This document shows positions 26,601 to 33,611 of a DNA stretch of 64,000 nt, piece after piece. The position numbers and the translations under genes are program-made. The stretch is from contig NZ_JACHIW010000001.1 of assembly GCF_014203395.1 (NCBI RefSeq), positions 2,108,001 to 2,172,000 of the forward strand, written 5' to 3'. The notes below the pieces were generated by a model. It did no database searches. It was not told the origin of the DNA and saw only the letters and a program-made list of their open reading frames with translations. How positions within the stretch are numbered: the first letter of the stretch is position 1; the number at the start of each line of letters is the position of its first letter. The stretch comes from Saccharopolyspora phatthalungensis. Its GTDB lineage: Bacteria > Actinomycetota > Actinomycetes > Mycobacteriales > Pseudonocardiaceae.

Positions 26601-28362
26601 GCTGGGGCGCGTGGTCGCGGAGACGATCAACGGCCGCACCGTCAGGTCCGCCTTCGACCCGCTGGGCAGGCGAGTGCGGCGCTGGACGCCTTCCGGTGCG
26701 GAAAGCGCTTGGGAATTCGACGCCAACGATCAGCCGGTCGCGCTGCACACCGCCGGGCGGACGATGCGCTTCGAACGCGACCCGCTCGGCCGTGAGGTTC
26801 GGCTCAGCCTGGCTTCCGGCCTGCTAGTCGACCAGGCGTGGACGCCGATGGATCAGCTGCGGTCGCAGACGGTGGTCGCCCCCAGCGGGCGGCCGGTGCA
26901 ACAGCGTTCTTACGCCTACCGGGCGGACGGGGTGCTCACCGGGCTACAGGACCAGCTCACCGGGCCCCGCAGCTACGCGATGGACCAAACAGGCCGGGTC
27001 ACCGCCGTCCAAGGCGCGGGCTGGACGGAGCGCTACGCCTACGATCCCGCCGGCAACCTGTCCCTGGCCGACTGGCCGACCCGCACCGACGGGGACCAGC
27101 TCGGGGAGCGTTCGTACCGCGGCATCGCGGTCCAGAGCGCGGGTCACACGCGGTACGAGCACGATGCCCAGGGCCGACTCGTCCTCCGGCAACGCCCGTC
27201 GGGAACCTGGCGCTACTTCTGGGATTCGGAAGATCGCCTGGTCGGCGTGCTGCGGCCGGATGGGTCGCGGTGGCAGTACCGCTACGACCCGTTCGGCCGC
27301 CGCATCGCCAAGGAGCGGCTCGGTCCCGACGGCACGACCGTCACGGAGCGGGTCGACTTCACCTGGGACGGACAGGAGCTCGTCGAACAGGCGCGGTTCG
27401 ACGCGTCCGCGCAGCAGGGCCGCGTGCTGGTCTGGGACTACGAGCCGGGCACCTTCCGACCCCTGGCCCAGCGCGAACGGCTACGGCGCAGCCCGCAGGA
27501 GTGGGTCGACGAACGGTTCCACGTCATCGTGTCCGACCTGCTCGGCACGCCGACCGAGCTCGTCGACGACCAGGGCGGCATCGCCTGGGTGCACCGAACC
27601 TCGTTGTGGGGCAACGCTTTCCACGACGGCGGAGCTACCGAGACCGGCGGGACGCCGCTGCGCTTCCCCGGGCAGTACTTCGACGCGGAAACCGGCCTGC
27701 ACTACAACTTCCACCGGTACTACGACCCGGCGACCGCTCGGTACCTCAGCCCCGACCCCATTGGCTTGGAAGCGGGCCCCAACAACTATGCCTACGTGAC
27801 CAACCCGCACGCGTGGTCGGACCCGTTGGGCTTGGCTCCCTGCAACGGGAAGGGCTGGAATTCCACCGAGCAGTTCCAGGACTATGTGAACAAGAAGGCG
27901 GATCGGCAGCGCAAGAAAGACAATGCGAAGAACGCCATCGAGAAGGTGGCCAACCAGTTCCGGCGCAATAACACCGGTGTTGCCGTGCACATCCTCCAAG
28001 GTGAGAACCACGGCGGAACCGCGAACGGTCTGCACGCCTACACCGGCGGCGCACTCCCGCACGATGTCAACGTCGTGAACACGACTGGCAATCCCAACAA
28101 GGTGCACCAGATCGATTACACGAGGATCGGCGCCAACAACACCAAGCAGAGCACGATGTACCCGGCGAACTGGACCCAGGACCAGGTCCTGGCCCACATC
28201 GCCTCCTCGCACCCGGCCAAGTTCCTCGGCCCTGACTACCACCAGTACTTCGGGAAGAGCTCGCCGAACCAGGTGTTGGACTACCTGCACGGTGATATGA
28301 AGCCGATCCGGGTCGATTCCCCGGGGAACACCGCTTACCCCGTGAGACCGGGAAGGCGGTGA
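23650..28362 (+). CDS. RHS polymorphic toxin with WXG-type N-terminus and EndoU-like C-terminus
   Basis: This 1570-residue protein is built like a type VII-exported polymorphic toxin. Residues 1-250 form a helical domain with a WXG-like turn at Trp123 (GWIGAAG) and a hydrophobic stretch near 178-205. A Pro-rich repeat linker (about 255-375) follows, then a DUF6531-like start (CEKDPIDVSTGQMV) and many YD/RHS repeats. The RHS core ends with DPIGLEAGPNNYAY and DPLGL (1391-1395). The roughly 175-residue tip after it has HILQGE (His1447), a second His 15 residues later (1462), Lys1484 and KQSTMYP, which fits the EndoU RNase fold. GTG 23650 has GGAG 6 nt upstream. No immunity gene follows. Confidence 0.88.
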   Translation: MTNPLVAQREDSTQSFTGVPILESVNDTSQAIASGDWAAGVLGAVGTGLDALGMAMDPFGSIISAGVGWLMEHVGPLSDALDALTGDPDEIKAHSETWKNISTELGDIGTEMTNLVRNDTAGWIGAAGDAYRARSEDTANLIAAAKSAADGASSGIATAGEVVASVRSLVRDIIAELVGHLVSWALQVIATLGIGLTWVVPQVVAEVAKVVSKIADITTKLVKALKALSPMLKKLADSFGDAGKALKKIKADGSSAPPPKGPASTKPASNSGPPPRSAPDNGPASTNPASADGPPTRSAPDNGPASTNPASDSGPPPRPAPNSGPPPRSAPDSGPTPRSGPPSPNVPKGPKPKGPKPNGPKPASTQPNSLRGQNANPRSPKNVRCEKDPIDVSTGQMVLAQTDAEFFAALPFVFERTHFSSYRTGKWFGPSWVSTLDQRLEADADGVSFAAADGTLQHYPHPAPGAWVTSDRGSQQRLGRADDGRYVLLGGERTLVFNPLLALESISDRNGNRIEFVHDESGTPLEIRHSGEYRIRVETTDGLVTALHSTGIEGGDVELMRYRYEGDRLTEVINASGRPLRFDYDQAGRIAGWTDRNGEWYRYTYDHLGRCVRTEGSGGFLTGTMEYDAENRITWSTDSLGHRTTFHMNEAGQVIKEVDPLGNAVVSEWDAADRLLRRTDALGRTIRNDYAADGNLLAITRPDGTQLRCEYDDSGRPVAYIEADGTVSRCEYDERGNLAAETDAAGATTRYSYDERGNITGITDALGNTSRIDRNAAGLIVAVTDPKGATTRYEHDRFGRLTTVVYPIGGVRRFGWTVGGELAWAQQPDGTTERRVYDGEGNLRENTDELGATTRTELTHFDLVSAEVRPDGTRLEYGYDTEMRLTSVTNELGQVWRYEYDAAGNLVRETDFNGVTVTYRVDAAGQLVERINGVGAVTRFGYDLLGNVVQRSNGEVTATFAYSETGQLLEAADGATRVTFQRDPLGRVVAETINGRTVRSAFDPLGRRVRRWTPSGAESAWEFDANDQPVALHTAGRTMRFERDPLGREVRLSLASGLLVDQAWTPMDQLRSQTVVAPSGRPVQQRSYAYRADGVLTGLQDQLTGPRSYAMDQTGRVTAVQGAGWTERYAYDPAGNLSLADWPTRTDGDQLGERSYRGIAVQSAGHTRYEHDAQGRLVLRQRPSGTWRYFWDSEDRLVGVLRPDGSRWQYRYDPFGRRIAKERLGPDGTTVTERVDFTWDGQELVEQARFDASAQQGRVLVWDYEPGTFRPLAQRERLRRSPQEWVDERFHVIVSDLLGTPTELVDDQGGIAWVHRTSLWGNAFHDGGATETGGTPLRFPGQYFDAETGLHYNFHRYYDPATARYLSPDPIGLEAGPNNYAYVTNPHAWSDPLGLAPCNGKGWNSTEQFQDYVNKKADRQRKKDNAKNAIEKVANQFRRNNTGVAVHILQGENHGGTANGLHAYTGGALPHDVNVVNTTGNPNKVHQIDYTRIGANNTKQSTMYPANWTQDQVLAHIASSHPAKFLGPDYHQYFGKSSPNQVLDYLHGDMKPIRVDSPGNTAYPVRPGRR

Positions 28363-28366
28363 TCCA

Positions 28367-28409
28367 CGCCTGGCCACGCTCCTCACGAACCGAGGAGCGT
28401 GGCCAGGCG
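28367..28409. terminator. Bidirectional hairpin between the RHS toxin and ROK gene
   Basis: A perfect 18-bp stem (28367-28384 with 28392-28409) and a 7-nt loop start 4 nt after the toxin stop codon and overlap the last codons of the convergent ROK gene. It probably ends transcription in both directions. Confidence 0.75.
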
Positions 28410-29597
28410 GGGTGAATAGGCGTGATCGAGCACCAGCGACGCCGCGCCCACGGCACCGGCGTCCGCGCCGATCAGCGCGGTCTCCACCCGCACCGGCCGA
28501 ACCTCGGGCGCCCACACCTGCGTCTGGATCACCTTCGCCACCCGGGACCGCACCAGTTCCGCCACCTGCCGCAGGGCAGGGCCGCCGAGTATCACGCGGT
28601 CGACATCCAGCACGCTCACCACCGATGCCAGCGCCTGGCCCAGCCGGGTTGCCGCCACGCGCAGGACCCGAACCGCGGTGGTGTCGCCCTCGACGGCCAA
28701 CCGGCACAGCCGCTCGTAAGCCTTCGGGACCGATTCGTCCGCGGCTTCGCGGGTCGCCACCTGCCAGTCGGCGACGATCGCGCGCATCGAGCAGTACGCC
28801 TCCAGGCATCCCTTTTTACCGCAATGGCATTCGCGGCCGCCGCCGCTGTGCACATGACCGATCTCGCCGGCGTTGTTGCTGATCCCGCGATATACCTGGT
28901 CGTCCAGCACCACCCCGATGCCCACGCCGGAACCCAGGTAGACGTACACGAACGAGCCAGCGCGCTTAGCTCCCCCGGCCCAACGTTCGCCGATCGCCGC
29001 CGCCGTCGCGTCGTTGTCCATCACCACCGGCAGTCCGGCGCGCTCCTCGACGATGTCGGCCAGCGGGACCTCCGCCCAGCCCGCCAGGTTCGGCGGCGAG
29101 AGCACCCGCCGGTGCGCCGCGTCCAACGGGCCGGGCACCGCGAGCCCGATGCCCAGCACCCGGCCGTCGGCGATACCGGAACGCCGCACCAGCTGGTGGA
29201 AAGTGCGAGCCAGCGCGGCCCCGACGCTCGAGGGCGAGGCATCATCGGGAACGCGGCGACGGCTGCGTAGCCGCACCCCGCCGGCCAAGTCCAGCAGGAC
29301 ACCGGTGATCCGTTCCGGATCGAGGTGCAGGCCGACCGCCGAGTACGCGTCCGGCACCACCTTCAGCAACACCCGGCGCTTGCCGCCGGTGGACGGCGCG
29401 TGGCCGTTCTCGGTGACCAGCCCGTCGTCGATCAGCGCCCGCACGATGTTGGACATCGTCTGCGCGGTCAGCCCGGTCCGTTGTGCCAGTTCCACCCGGC
29501 TGACTTCCCCGTGTTGTCGGATGGTGTCGAGCACGACCGCGCGGTTGAACCCGCCCACCCGTGGCAGATTCGTGCCCTGCCAGGACGTTTTCGCCAT
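28383..29597 (-). CDS. ROK-family transcriptional repressor
   Basis: This 404-residue protein has an N-terminal winged helix-turn-helix (about 18-75, SRVELAQRTGLTAQTMSNIV) and a ROK sugar-kinase-like domain. The latter shows the phosphate/sugar motifs MDNDATAAAIGE and GEIGH and the zinc-binding CHCGKKGCLEAYCS cluster near 255-268. Proteins of the XylR/NagC type repress sugar uptake or catabolic genes until a sugar binds. No sugar transport operon is adjacent, so the target is unknown. GAGGAG lies 7 nt before the ATG at 29597. It is convergent with the RHS toxin and is not an immunity gene. Confidence 0.9.
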   Translation of the reverse strand: MAKTSWQGTNLPRVGGFNRAVVLDTIRQHGEVSRVELAQRTGLTAQTMSNIVRALIDDGLVTENGHAPSTGGKRRVLLKVVPDAYSAVGLHLDPERITGVLLDLAGGVRLRSRRRVPDDASPSSVGAALARTFHQLVRRSGIADGRVLGIGLAVPGPLDAAHRRVLSPPNLAGWAEVPLADIVEERAGLPVVMDNDATAAAIGERWAGGAKRAGSFVYVYLGSGVGIGVVLDDQVYRGISNNAGEIGHVHSGGGRECHCGKKGCLEAYCSMRAIVADWQVATREAADESVPKAYERLCRLAVEGDTTAVRVLRVAATRLGQALASVVSVLDVDRVILGGPALRQVAELVRSRVAKVIQTQVWAPEVRPVRVETALIGADAGAVGAASLVLDHAYSPRLATLLGS

Positions 29598-29871
29598 AGG
29601 CGCTCCTCACCCGGGAACGGCAAGATCATCGACTTGTGCGATCGAATGGAATTAACGTGCCCAGAGTGTGATCCACATCTCAGGTCGGGCGCAACCATCG
29701 CCAGCGGGAAGACCGCGATGCGTCCATGAATGGGCGATTTAAATGGAAATCGACGTGCGGATTTCCATTGACTCGCAACACATCTGCGACGCGGCGACGA
29801 GCTCTTACCGTCGGCCACGCTGGAGCGACTGGCCGACCTGCTCGGCTAAACCTCGAAGGGCCCGGTCAGGC
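29598..29871. other. Intergenic region upstream of the ROK gene
   Basis: No gene is supportable here. The region contains the promoter side of the ROK gene and the second copy of the GGGCGATTT repeat. Confidence 0.35.
29733..29770. repeat. Intergenic GGGCGATTT repeat, copy B
   Basis: The element reads GGGCGATTTAAATGGAAATC followed by a second GGATTTCCATTGA half about 10 nt later. The order and spacing of the GGGCGATTT, YGGAAAYCG and GATTTCCA words match copy A near 171-216. It lies in an intergenic region beside the ROK gene. Confidence 0.45.
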
Positions 29872-29917
29872 AAAAACTTGCGGGCGGTGAGTGGACTCGA
29901 TCCGCTCGCCGCCCGCA
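29872..29917 (-). terminator. Rho-independent terminator of the 47-residue protein gene
   Basis: On the minus strand a 13-bp GC-rich stem (29905-29917 with 29879-29891, one G-U pair) is followed by AGTTTTTG. It sits 44 nt after the stop codon of the small minus-strand gene at 29961. Confidence 0.75.
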
Positions 29918-29960
29918 GGCCCTTGGAGATTTCTTGCCGTCATCGCAGCTGTGTCCTCCC

Positions 29961-30104
29961 CTACATCGGAACTCTGTCCCGGTGAATCCGGTCGATCTCA
30001 CCGGCCTCGGACTGTTCGTTGGATTCGTCATCCTCGCTGCGCAGCGAAACGAACACCGCAGCGACCGCGATCAGGGACAACGCCAGCATGGCCAGATCAG
30101 CCAT
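29961..30104 (-). CDS. 47-residue single-span membrane protein
   Basis: The frame encodes MADLAMLALSLIAVAAVFVS followed by a charged tail (LRSEDDESNEQSEAGEIDR...). This is one hydrophobic helix (about 3-20) with a short cytoplasmic acidic end. GAGGGGG lies 6 nt before the ATG at 30104, and a clear terminator follows at 29872-29917, so the unit has every mark of an independent gene. No family is recognised. It lies between the ROK gene and pckG, on the same strand as both, and is separated from each by terminators. Confidence 0.65.
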   Translation of the reverse strand: MADLAMLALSLIAVAAVFVSLRSEDDESNEQSEAGEIDRIHRDRVPM

Positions 30105-30245
30105 GACACACCCCCTCATATCGGCGCGCCGTTTTTGGCGGTTATCACTGGGACGCAGACAGTGTCCGTCTGGTTGCTGATCGTTTGCGAATCTTTTTAT
30201 TCACCCCGCTGAGCTGGGTAGATCCACCTGCCCGAAGAACGAAAA

Positions 30246-30289
30246 CGGCGTTTCCCCGAAATAGCTTCAGCTATCTTGGGGAAACGCCG
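30246..30289 (-). terminator. Hairpin terminator downstream of pckG
   Basis: A 12-bp perfect outer stem (30246-30257 with 30278-30289) and an inner ATAGC/GCTAT stem form a long hairpin. On the minus strand it is followed by TTTTCGTTCTT. It lies about 100 nt after the pckG stop codon and would end that transcript. Confidence 0.65.
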
Positions 30290-30321
30290 CACGAAAGCGC
30301 ACACATCGCGGGGTCTCCACG

Positions 30322-30376
30322 CCGGACGGGTGGACGCGAAGCTTCCCACGTCGCCTCGCCAAGTCCACCCGTCCGG
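30322..30376. repeat. Inverted repeat downstream of pckG
   Basis: Perfect 14-bp arms (30322-30335 with 30363-30376) enclose 27 nt. It lies within 70 nt of the pckG stop and may be a second hairpin of the termination region or a transcript-stabilising structure. Confidence 0.55.
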
Positions 30377-30389
30377 GGGTCGCTCGGTC
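30369..30389. repeat. 21-bp direct repeat flanking pckG, copy 1
   Basis: This 21-bp sequence (core GTCCGGGGGTCGCTCGGTC) overlaps the last bases of the pckG stop codon and recurs exactly at 32434-32454 on the other side of the gene. The two copies are in the same orientation. Confidence 0.6.
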
Positions 30390-32202
30390 AGTGACCGAGA
30401 CGTTGTTTCAGGGCCTCCAGCTCATCGCGCATCGAGCTCGGCAGCGAGTCGCCGATGGTGGCGAACCACTCCTCGATGAGCGGCACCTCCGCCTTCCACT
30501 CCTCGACGTCGACCTTCAGCGCCTCTTCGACATCCGCCTTCGGCGTGTCCAGCCCGGACAGCTCCAGGGCGTCGGCCGACGGCACCCGGCCGATCGCGGT
30601 GTCGGCAGCGGCGGCGTTGCCCTCCAGCCGGTCCACGATCCACTTGAGCACACGGGAGTTCTCCCCGAAGCCCGGCCACAGGAAGCGCTTGTCCTCGCCG
30701 CGCCGGAACCAGTTCACGTAGAAGATCCGCGGTAGCTTGGCGGCGTCGGCGGACTTGCCGACGTTCACCCAGTGCTGGAAGTAGTCGCCGACGTTGTAGC
30801 CGATGAACGGCAGCATGGCCATCGGGTCGCGTCGCACGTCGCCGACCTTGCCCGCCGCCGCAGCGGTCTTCTCCGACGAGAGGGTGGCGCCCATGAACAC
30901 GCCGTGCTGCCAGTCGAAGGCCTCGTTCACCAGCGGAACGGTGGTCTTGCGCCGCCCGCCGAAGAGGATCGCCGAGATCGGCACGCCCTTCGGGTCGTCC
31001 CACTCCGGCGCCAGGATCGGGCACTGCGACATCGGCGTGCAGTAGCGCGAGTTCGGGTGCGCGGCCTTCTCCTTGCTGGCAGGCGTCCAGTCGCGGCCCT
31101 TCCAGTCGGTGAGGTGCTGCGGGTCGCCCTCCATCTCTTCCCACCACACGTCGCCGTCGTCGGTGAGAGCGACGTTGGTGAACAGCGAGTTGCCCTGCGC
31201 GATGGTGCGCATCGCGTTCGGGTTGGTCTTCCAGTTGGTGCCCGGCGCGACGCCGAAGAACCCGGCCTCCGGGTTCACCGCGTAGAGCCGGCCGTCTTCC
31301 CCGAAGCGCATCCATGCGATGTCGTCACCGAGGGTCTCGACCCGCCAGCCCGGGATGGTCGGCTGCAGCATCGCCAGGTTGGTCTTGCCGCAGGCCGAGG
31401 GGAACGCGGCCGCGACGTAGTAGACCTTCTCCTCGGGCGAGATCAGTTTGAGGATCAGCATGTGCTCGGCCAGCCAGCCCTCGTCGCGGGCCATCGCCGA
31501 GGCGATCCGCAGCGAGTAGCACTTCTTGCCCAGCAGCGCGTTGCCGCCGTAGCCGGAGCCGAAGCTCCAGATCATCCGCTCCTCTGGGAAGTGGGTGATG
31601 TACTTGATGTCGTTGCACGGCCACGGCACGTCCTGCTGCCCCGGCTCCAGCGGGGCACCCACCGAGTGCAGCGCGGGTACGAACTCACCGTCGGCGTCCA
31701 GCCGCTCCAGCACCTTCGCGCCCATCCGGGTCATGATGTGCATCGACACCACGACGTATTCGGAGTCGGTGATCTCCACGCCCAGCCGCGGCGGGTCGGC
31801 GTCCAGCGGTCCCATGCAGAACGGGATCACGTACATCGTGCGACCACGCATGCAGCCCCGGTAGAGCTCCGTCATGATCGCCTTCATCTCGTTGGGGTCC
31901 ATCCAGTTGTTGGTGACCCCGGAGTCCTTCTCCTCGACCGAGCAGATGAAGGTCCGCTCCTCGACACGCGCCACGTCCGAGGGGTCCGAAGCCGCGTAGA
32001 ACGAGTTCGGCTTCTGCTTCAGTCGGGTGAAGGTGCCCGCCTCGACGAGGCGGTCGGTCATGCGCTGCCACTCCTGCTGCGAGCCGTCGCACCACACCAC
32101 CTGGTCGGGTGTGGTCAGCTCGGCGACCTCACGCACCCACGACAACAGGCGCTCGTGCGTGGTCGGTGCCTGGTCGAGCCCTGGGATGGTCAATGCGGTC
32201 AT
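30388..32202 (-). CDS. pckG: GTP-dependent phosphoenolpyruvate carboxykinase
   Basis: This 604-residue enzyme converts oxaloacetate plus GTP to phosphoenolpyruvate, CO2 and GDP, the first step of gluconeogenesis. The GTP-class kinase-1 loop FPSACGKTN lies at 267-275 with the reactive Cys271. The upstream region has the substrate-binding segments [12 protein letters not shown] and TNNWMDP. The length is normal for actinobacterial PckG. AGGAG sits about 11 nt before the ATG at 32202. It is monocistronic, with terminator hairpins after it, and a structured leader upstream. Confidence 0.97.
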   Translation of the reverse strand: MTALTIPGLDQAPTTHERLLSWVREVAELTTPDQVVWCDGSQQEWQRMTDRLVEAGTFTRLKQKPNSFYAASDPSDVARVEERTFICSVEEKDSGVTNNWMDPNEMKAIMTELYRGCMRGRTMYVIPFCMGPLDADPPRLGVEITDSEYVVVSMHIMTRMGAKVLERLDADGEFVPALHSVGAPLEPGQQDVPWPCNDIKYITHFPEERMIWSFGSGYGGNALLGKKCYSLRIASAMARDEGWLAEHMLILKLISPEEKVYYVAAAFPSACGKTNLAMLQPTIPGWRVETLGDDIAWMRFGEDGRLYAVNPEAGFFGVAPGTNWKTNPNAMRTIAQGNSLFTNVALTDDGDVWWEEMEGDPQHLTDWKGRDWTPASKEKAAHPNSRYCTPMSQCPILAPEWDDPKGVPISAILFGGRRKTTVPLVNEAFDWQHGVFMGATLSSEKTAAAAGKVGDVRRDPMAMLPFIGYNVGDYFQHWVNVGKSADAAKLPRIFYVNWFRRGEDKRFLWPGFGENSRVLKWIVDRLEGNAAAADTAIGRVPSADALELSGLDTPKADVEEALKVDVEEWKAEVPLIEEWFATIGDSLPSSMRDELEALKQRLGH

Positions 32203-32543
32203 AGCGTCGCGTCTCCTGACTGGGCGCCACAGCCCGGATTGCCGACGGGGTCCGTCGGCCTTTGCAGGGAAAGCTTCGCCCGCCCCGAAGATCGGGCGAA
32301 GTGAAAAAGGGATGCATTGAGGCTAACTGCGAGAAGGGCGCTCAATGGAGATCAGCGTTGTTCGTTCTCTCACAAGAACGATAAGGGAATCGATACAGTA
32401 GCGATCTTGGAGGTGGTCTGGACGAAAATCTCGCCGTCCGGGGGTCGCTCGGTCCTAGATTTTCCGGCGATCCGGACGTCGACGCGAACGTCGGGTTACG
32501 CGCGGACGGCCATCGAATGCCGGTTCTTCTCCGTGGTCGCCAA
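32203..32543. other. pckG upstream region
   Basis: No gene is present. The pckG leader holds small hairpins at 32242-32258 (CCGACGG/CCGTCGG) and 32274-32301 (CTTCGCCCG/CGGGCGAAG), and a CGTTCT/AGAACG inverted repeat at 32363-32380 that could bind a regulator. Assigning a promoter is not possible by eye. Confidence 0.4.
32434..32454. repeat. 21-bp direct repeat flanking pckG, copy 2
   Basis: Exact copy of 30369-30389, about 230 bp upstream of the pckG start. No coding frame passes through this copy. Confidence 0.6.
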
Positions 32544-32589
32544 TAAAAAAAACCCGCCCGATGGCCTGAAGTGGGCGAATCGGACGGGT
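32544..32589 (-). terminator. Rho-independent terminator of the acidic repeat protein gene
   Basis: On the minus strand an 11-bp stem with one mismatch (32579-32589 with 32552-32562) is followed by eight T residues. It begins 22 nt after the stop codon at 32611. Confidence 0.8.
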
Positions 32590-32610
32590 GAAAAAAATTA
32601 CGTCGGGTGG

Positions 32611-33372
32611 TCAGCTCCAGACGGCGTCGGAGTCCGCCTTACCGGCCGCGCCCCCGCCGCGTCGGCCACCGCTCTGCTCGTCGCCGCCGCGCGGGTCGCC
32701 ATGATCGCCGGTCCCCACGGTGGCCGCATGCGGCTGGGCGGTGTCGTCGAAGGTCCACGCCGCGTCGTCGGTCGCGCCGGCCGCCGGGTTCGGGGCGTAG
32801 TGCCCGTCGTCGGTCACCTTGCCCTGCTCGACGACCGTCCACTGGCCGTCGCCGGTGTGGTGCGAGATCGTCACGTCGCCGGTCTGGCTGATCTCCACGA
32901 CCTGGTCGGCCGAGCCGTCTCCGTCGACGTCGGTGACCAGCATGGTGCCGCCGGCTTGGGTCTCCACGACCGCGGTGTCGGCGATCCCGTCCTGGTTGGT
33001 GTCCTCGGTGGCCGGGCCTACCTGCATGTCGCCCTGCGGGGTGTCGATGACCATCGACTGGCCATGCCCCTGGTCCTGTGGGTCGGCGCCGCCCGGGTGC
33101 TGCTCGGGCGCCTCGCCGGTCCACTTGCCGGTCCCCGCGTCGAAGCGGGCCTGCTCGACCACCACGCCGTCGGCGTTGATCGACTGCATCAAGTCGGCCT
33201 GGCCGTCGGCGTTCTCGTCGATGTAGGCGACGTAGCCGTCGTCGGTCAGTACCGCGACGGTTTCGTCCACGCCATCACCATCGAGGTCGTAGTTGGCCTC
33301 GGCGGTGTACTCCTCGCCCTCGACGGTGACCTTGATGTCACCGTCCCCCGCGCCGGTCTCCTCGATGTACAC
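32611..33372 (-). CDS. Acidic DxDxDG repeat protein (DUF6802-like)
   Basis: This 253-residue protein has three calcium-loop-like segments, DLDGDGVDE, DTNQDGIAD and DVDGDGSAD, plus ENADGQAD, spaced through residues 28-150. They resemble EF-hand or dockerin loops and the actinobacterial DUF6802 family (assigned from memory). No signal peptide or membrane helix is seen. The C-terminal 70 residues are Gly/Asp-rich and probably disordered. GTG at 33372 has GAGGGG 8 nt upstream. It follows the dynamin operon on the same strand (gap 239 nt), a place where some actinobacteria encode IniB-like proteins. Confidence 0.75.
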   Translation of the reverse strand: MYIEETGAGDGDIKVTVEGEEYTAEANYDLDGDGVDETVAVLTDDGYVAYIDENADGQADLMQSINADGVVVEQARFDAGTGKWTGEAPEQHPGGADPQDQGHGQSMVIDTPQGDMQVGPATEDTNQDGIADTAVVETQAGGTMLVTDVDGDGSADQVVEISQTGDVTISHHTGDGQWTVVEQGKVTDDGHYAPNPAAGATDDAAWTFDDTAQPHAATVGTGDHGDPRGGDEQSGGRRGGGAAGKADSDAVWS

Positions 33373-33611
33373 GTCCGTTACCCCTCAGCCGGCCGATCAC
33401 CTGCAAAACCTACGACGCAGGGTAGAGGTCCTCGGTTCCCGACGTGAAGGACCTGGCATTTTCCGCATCTCGATCGCAACGTCCGGCCGAACGGATGGCC
33501 GGTCGCCAGCGCCGTTGATCACCGCGCCGCGGTTGAAGCCGACGTTTCCAAAGGTGACCAGTTGGTCGCGATATCGGCCGTGGCCACGGGGCAACCGCAG
33601 CGGCGTGCGGA

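Noticed and set aside
28383..29597. ROK gene as the immunity gene of the RHS toxin
   Set aside because: It is on the opposite strand, has a full HTH plus ROK domain and is separated by a bidirectional terminator.
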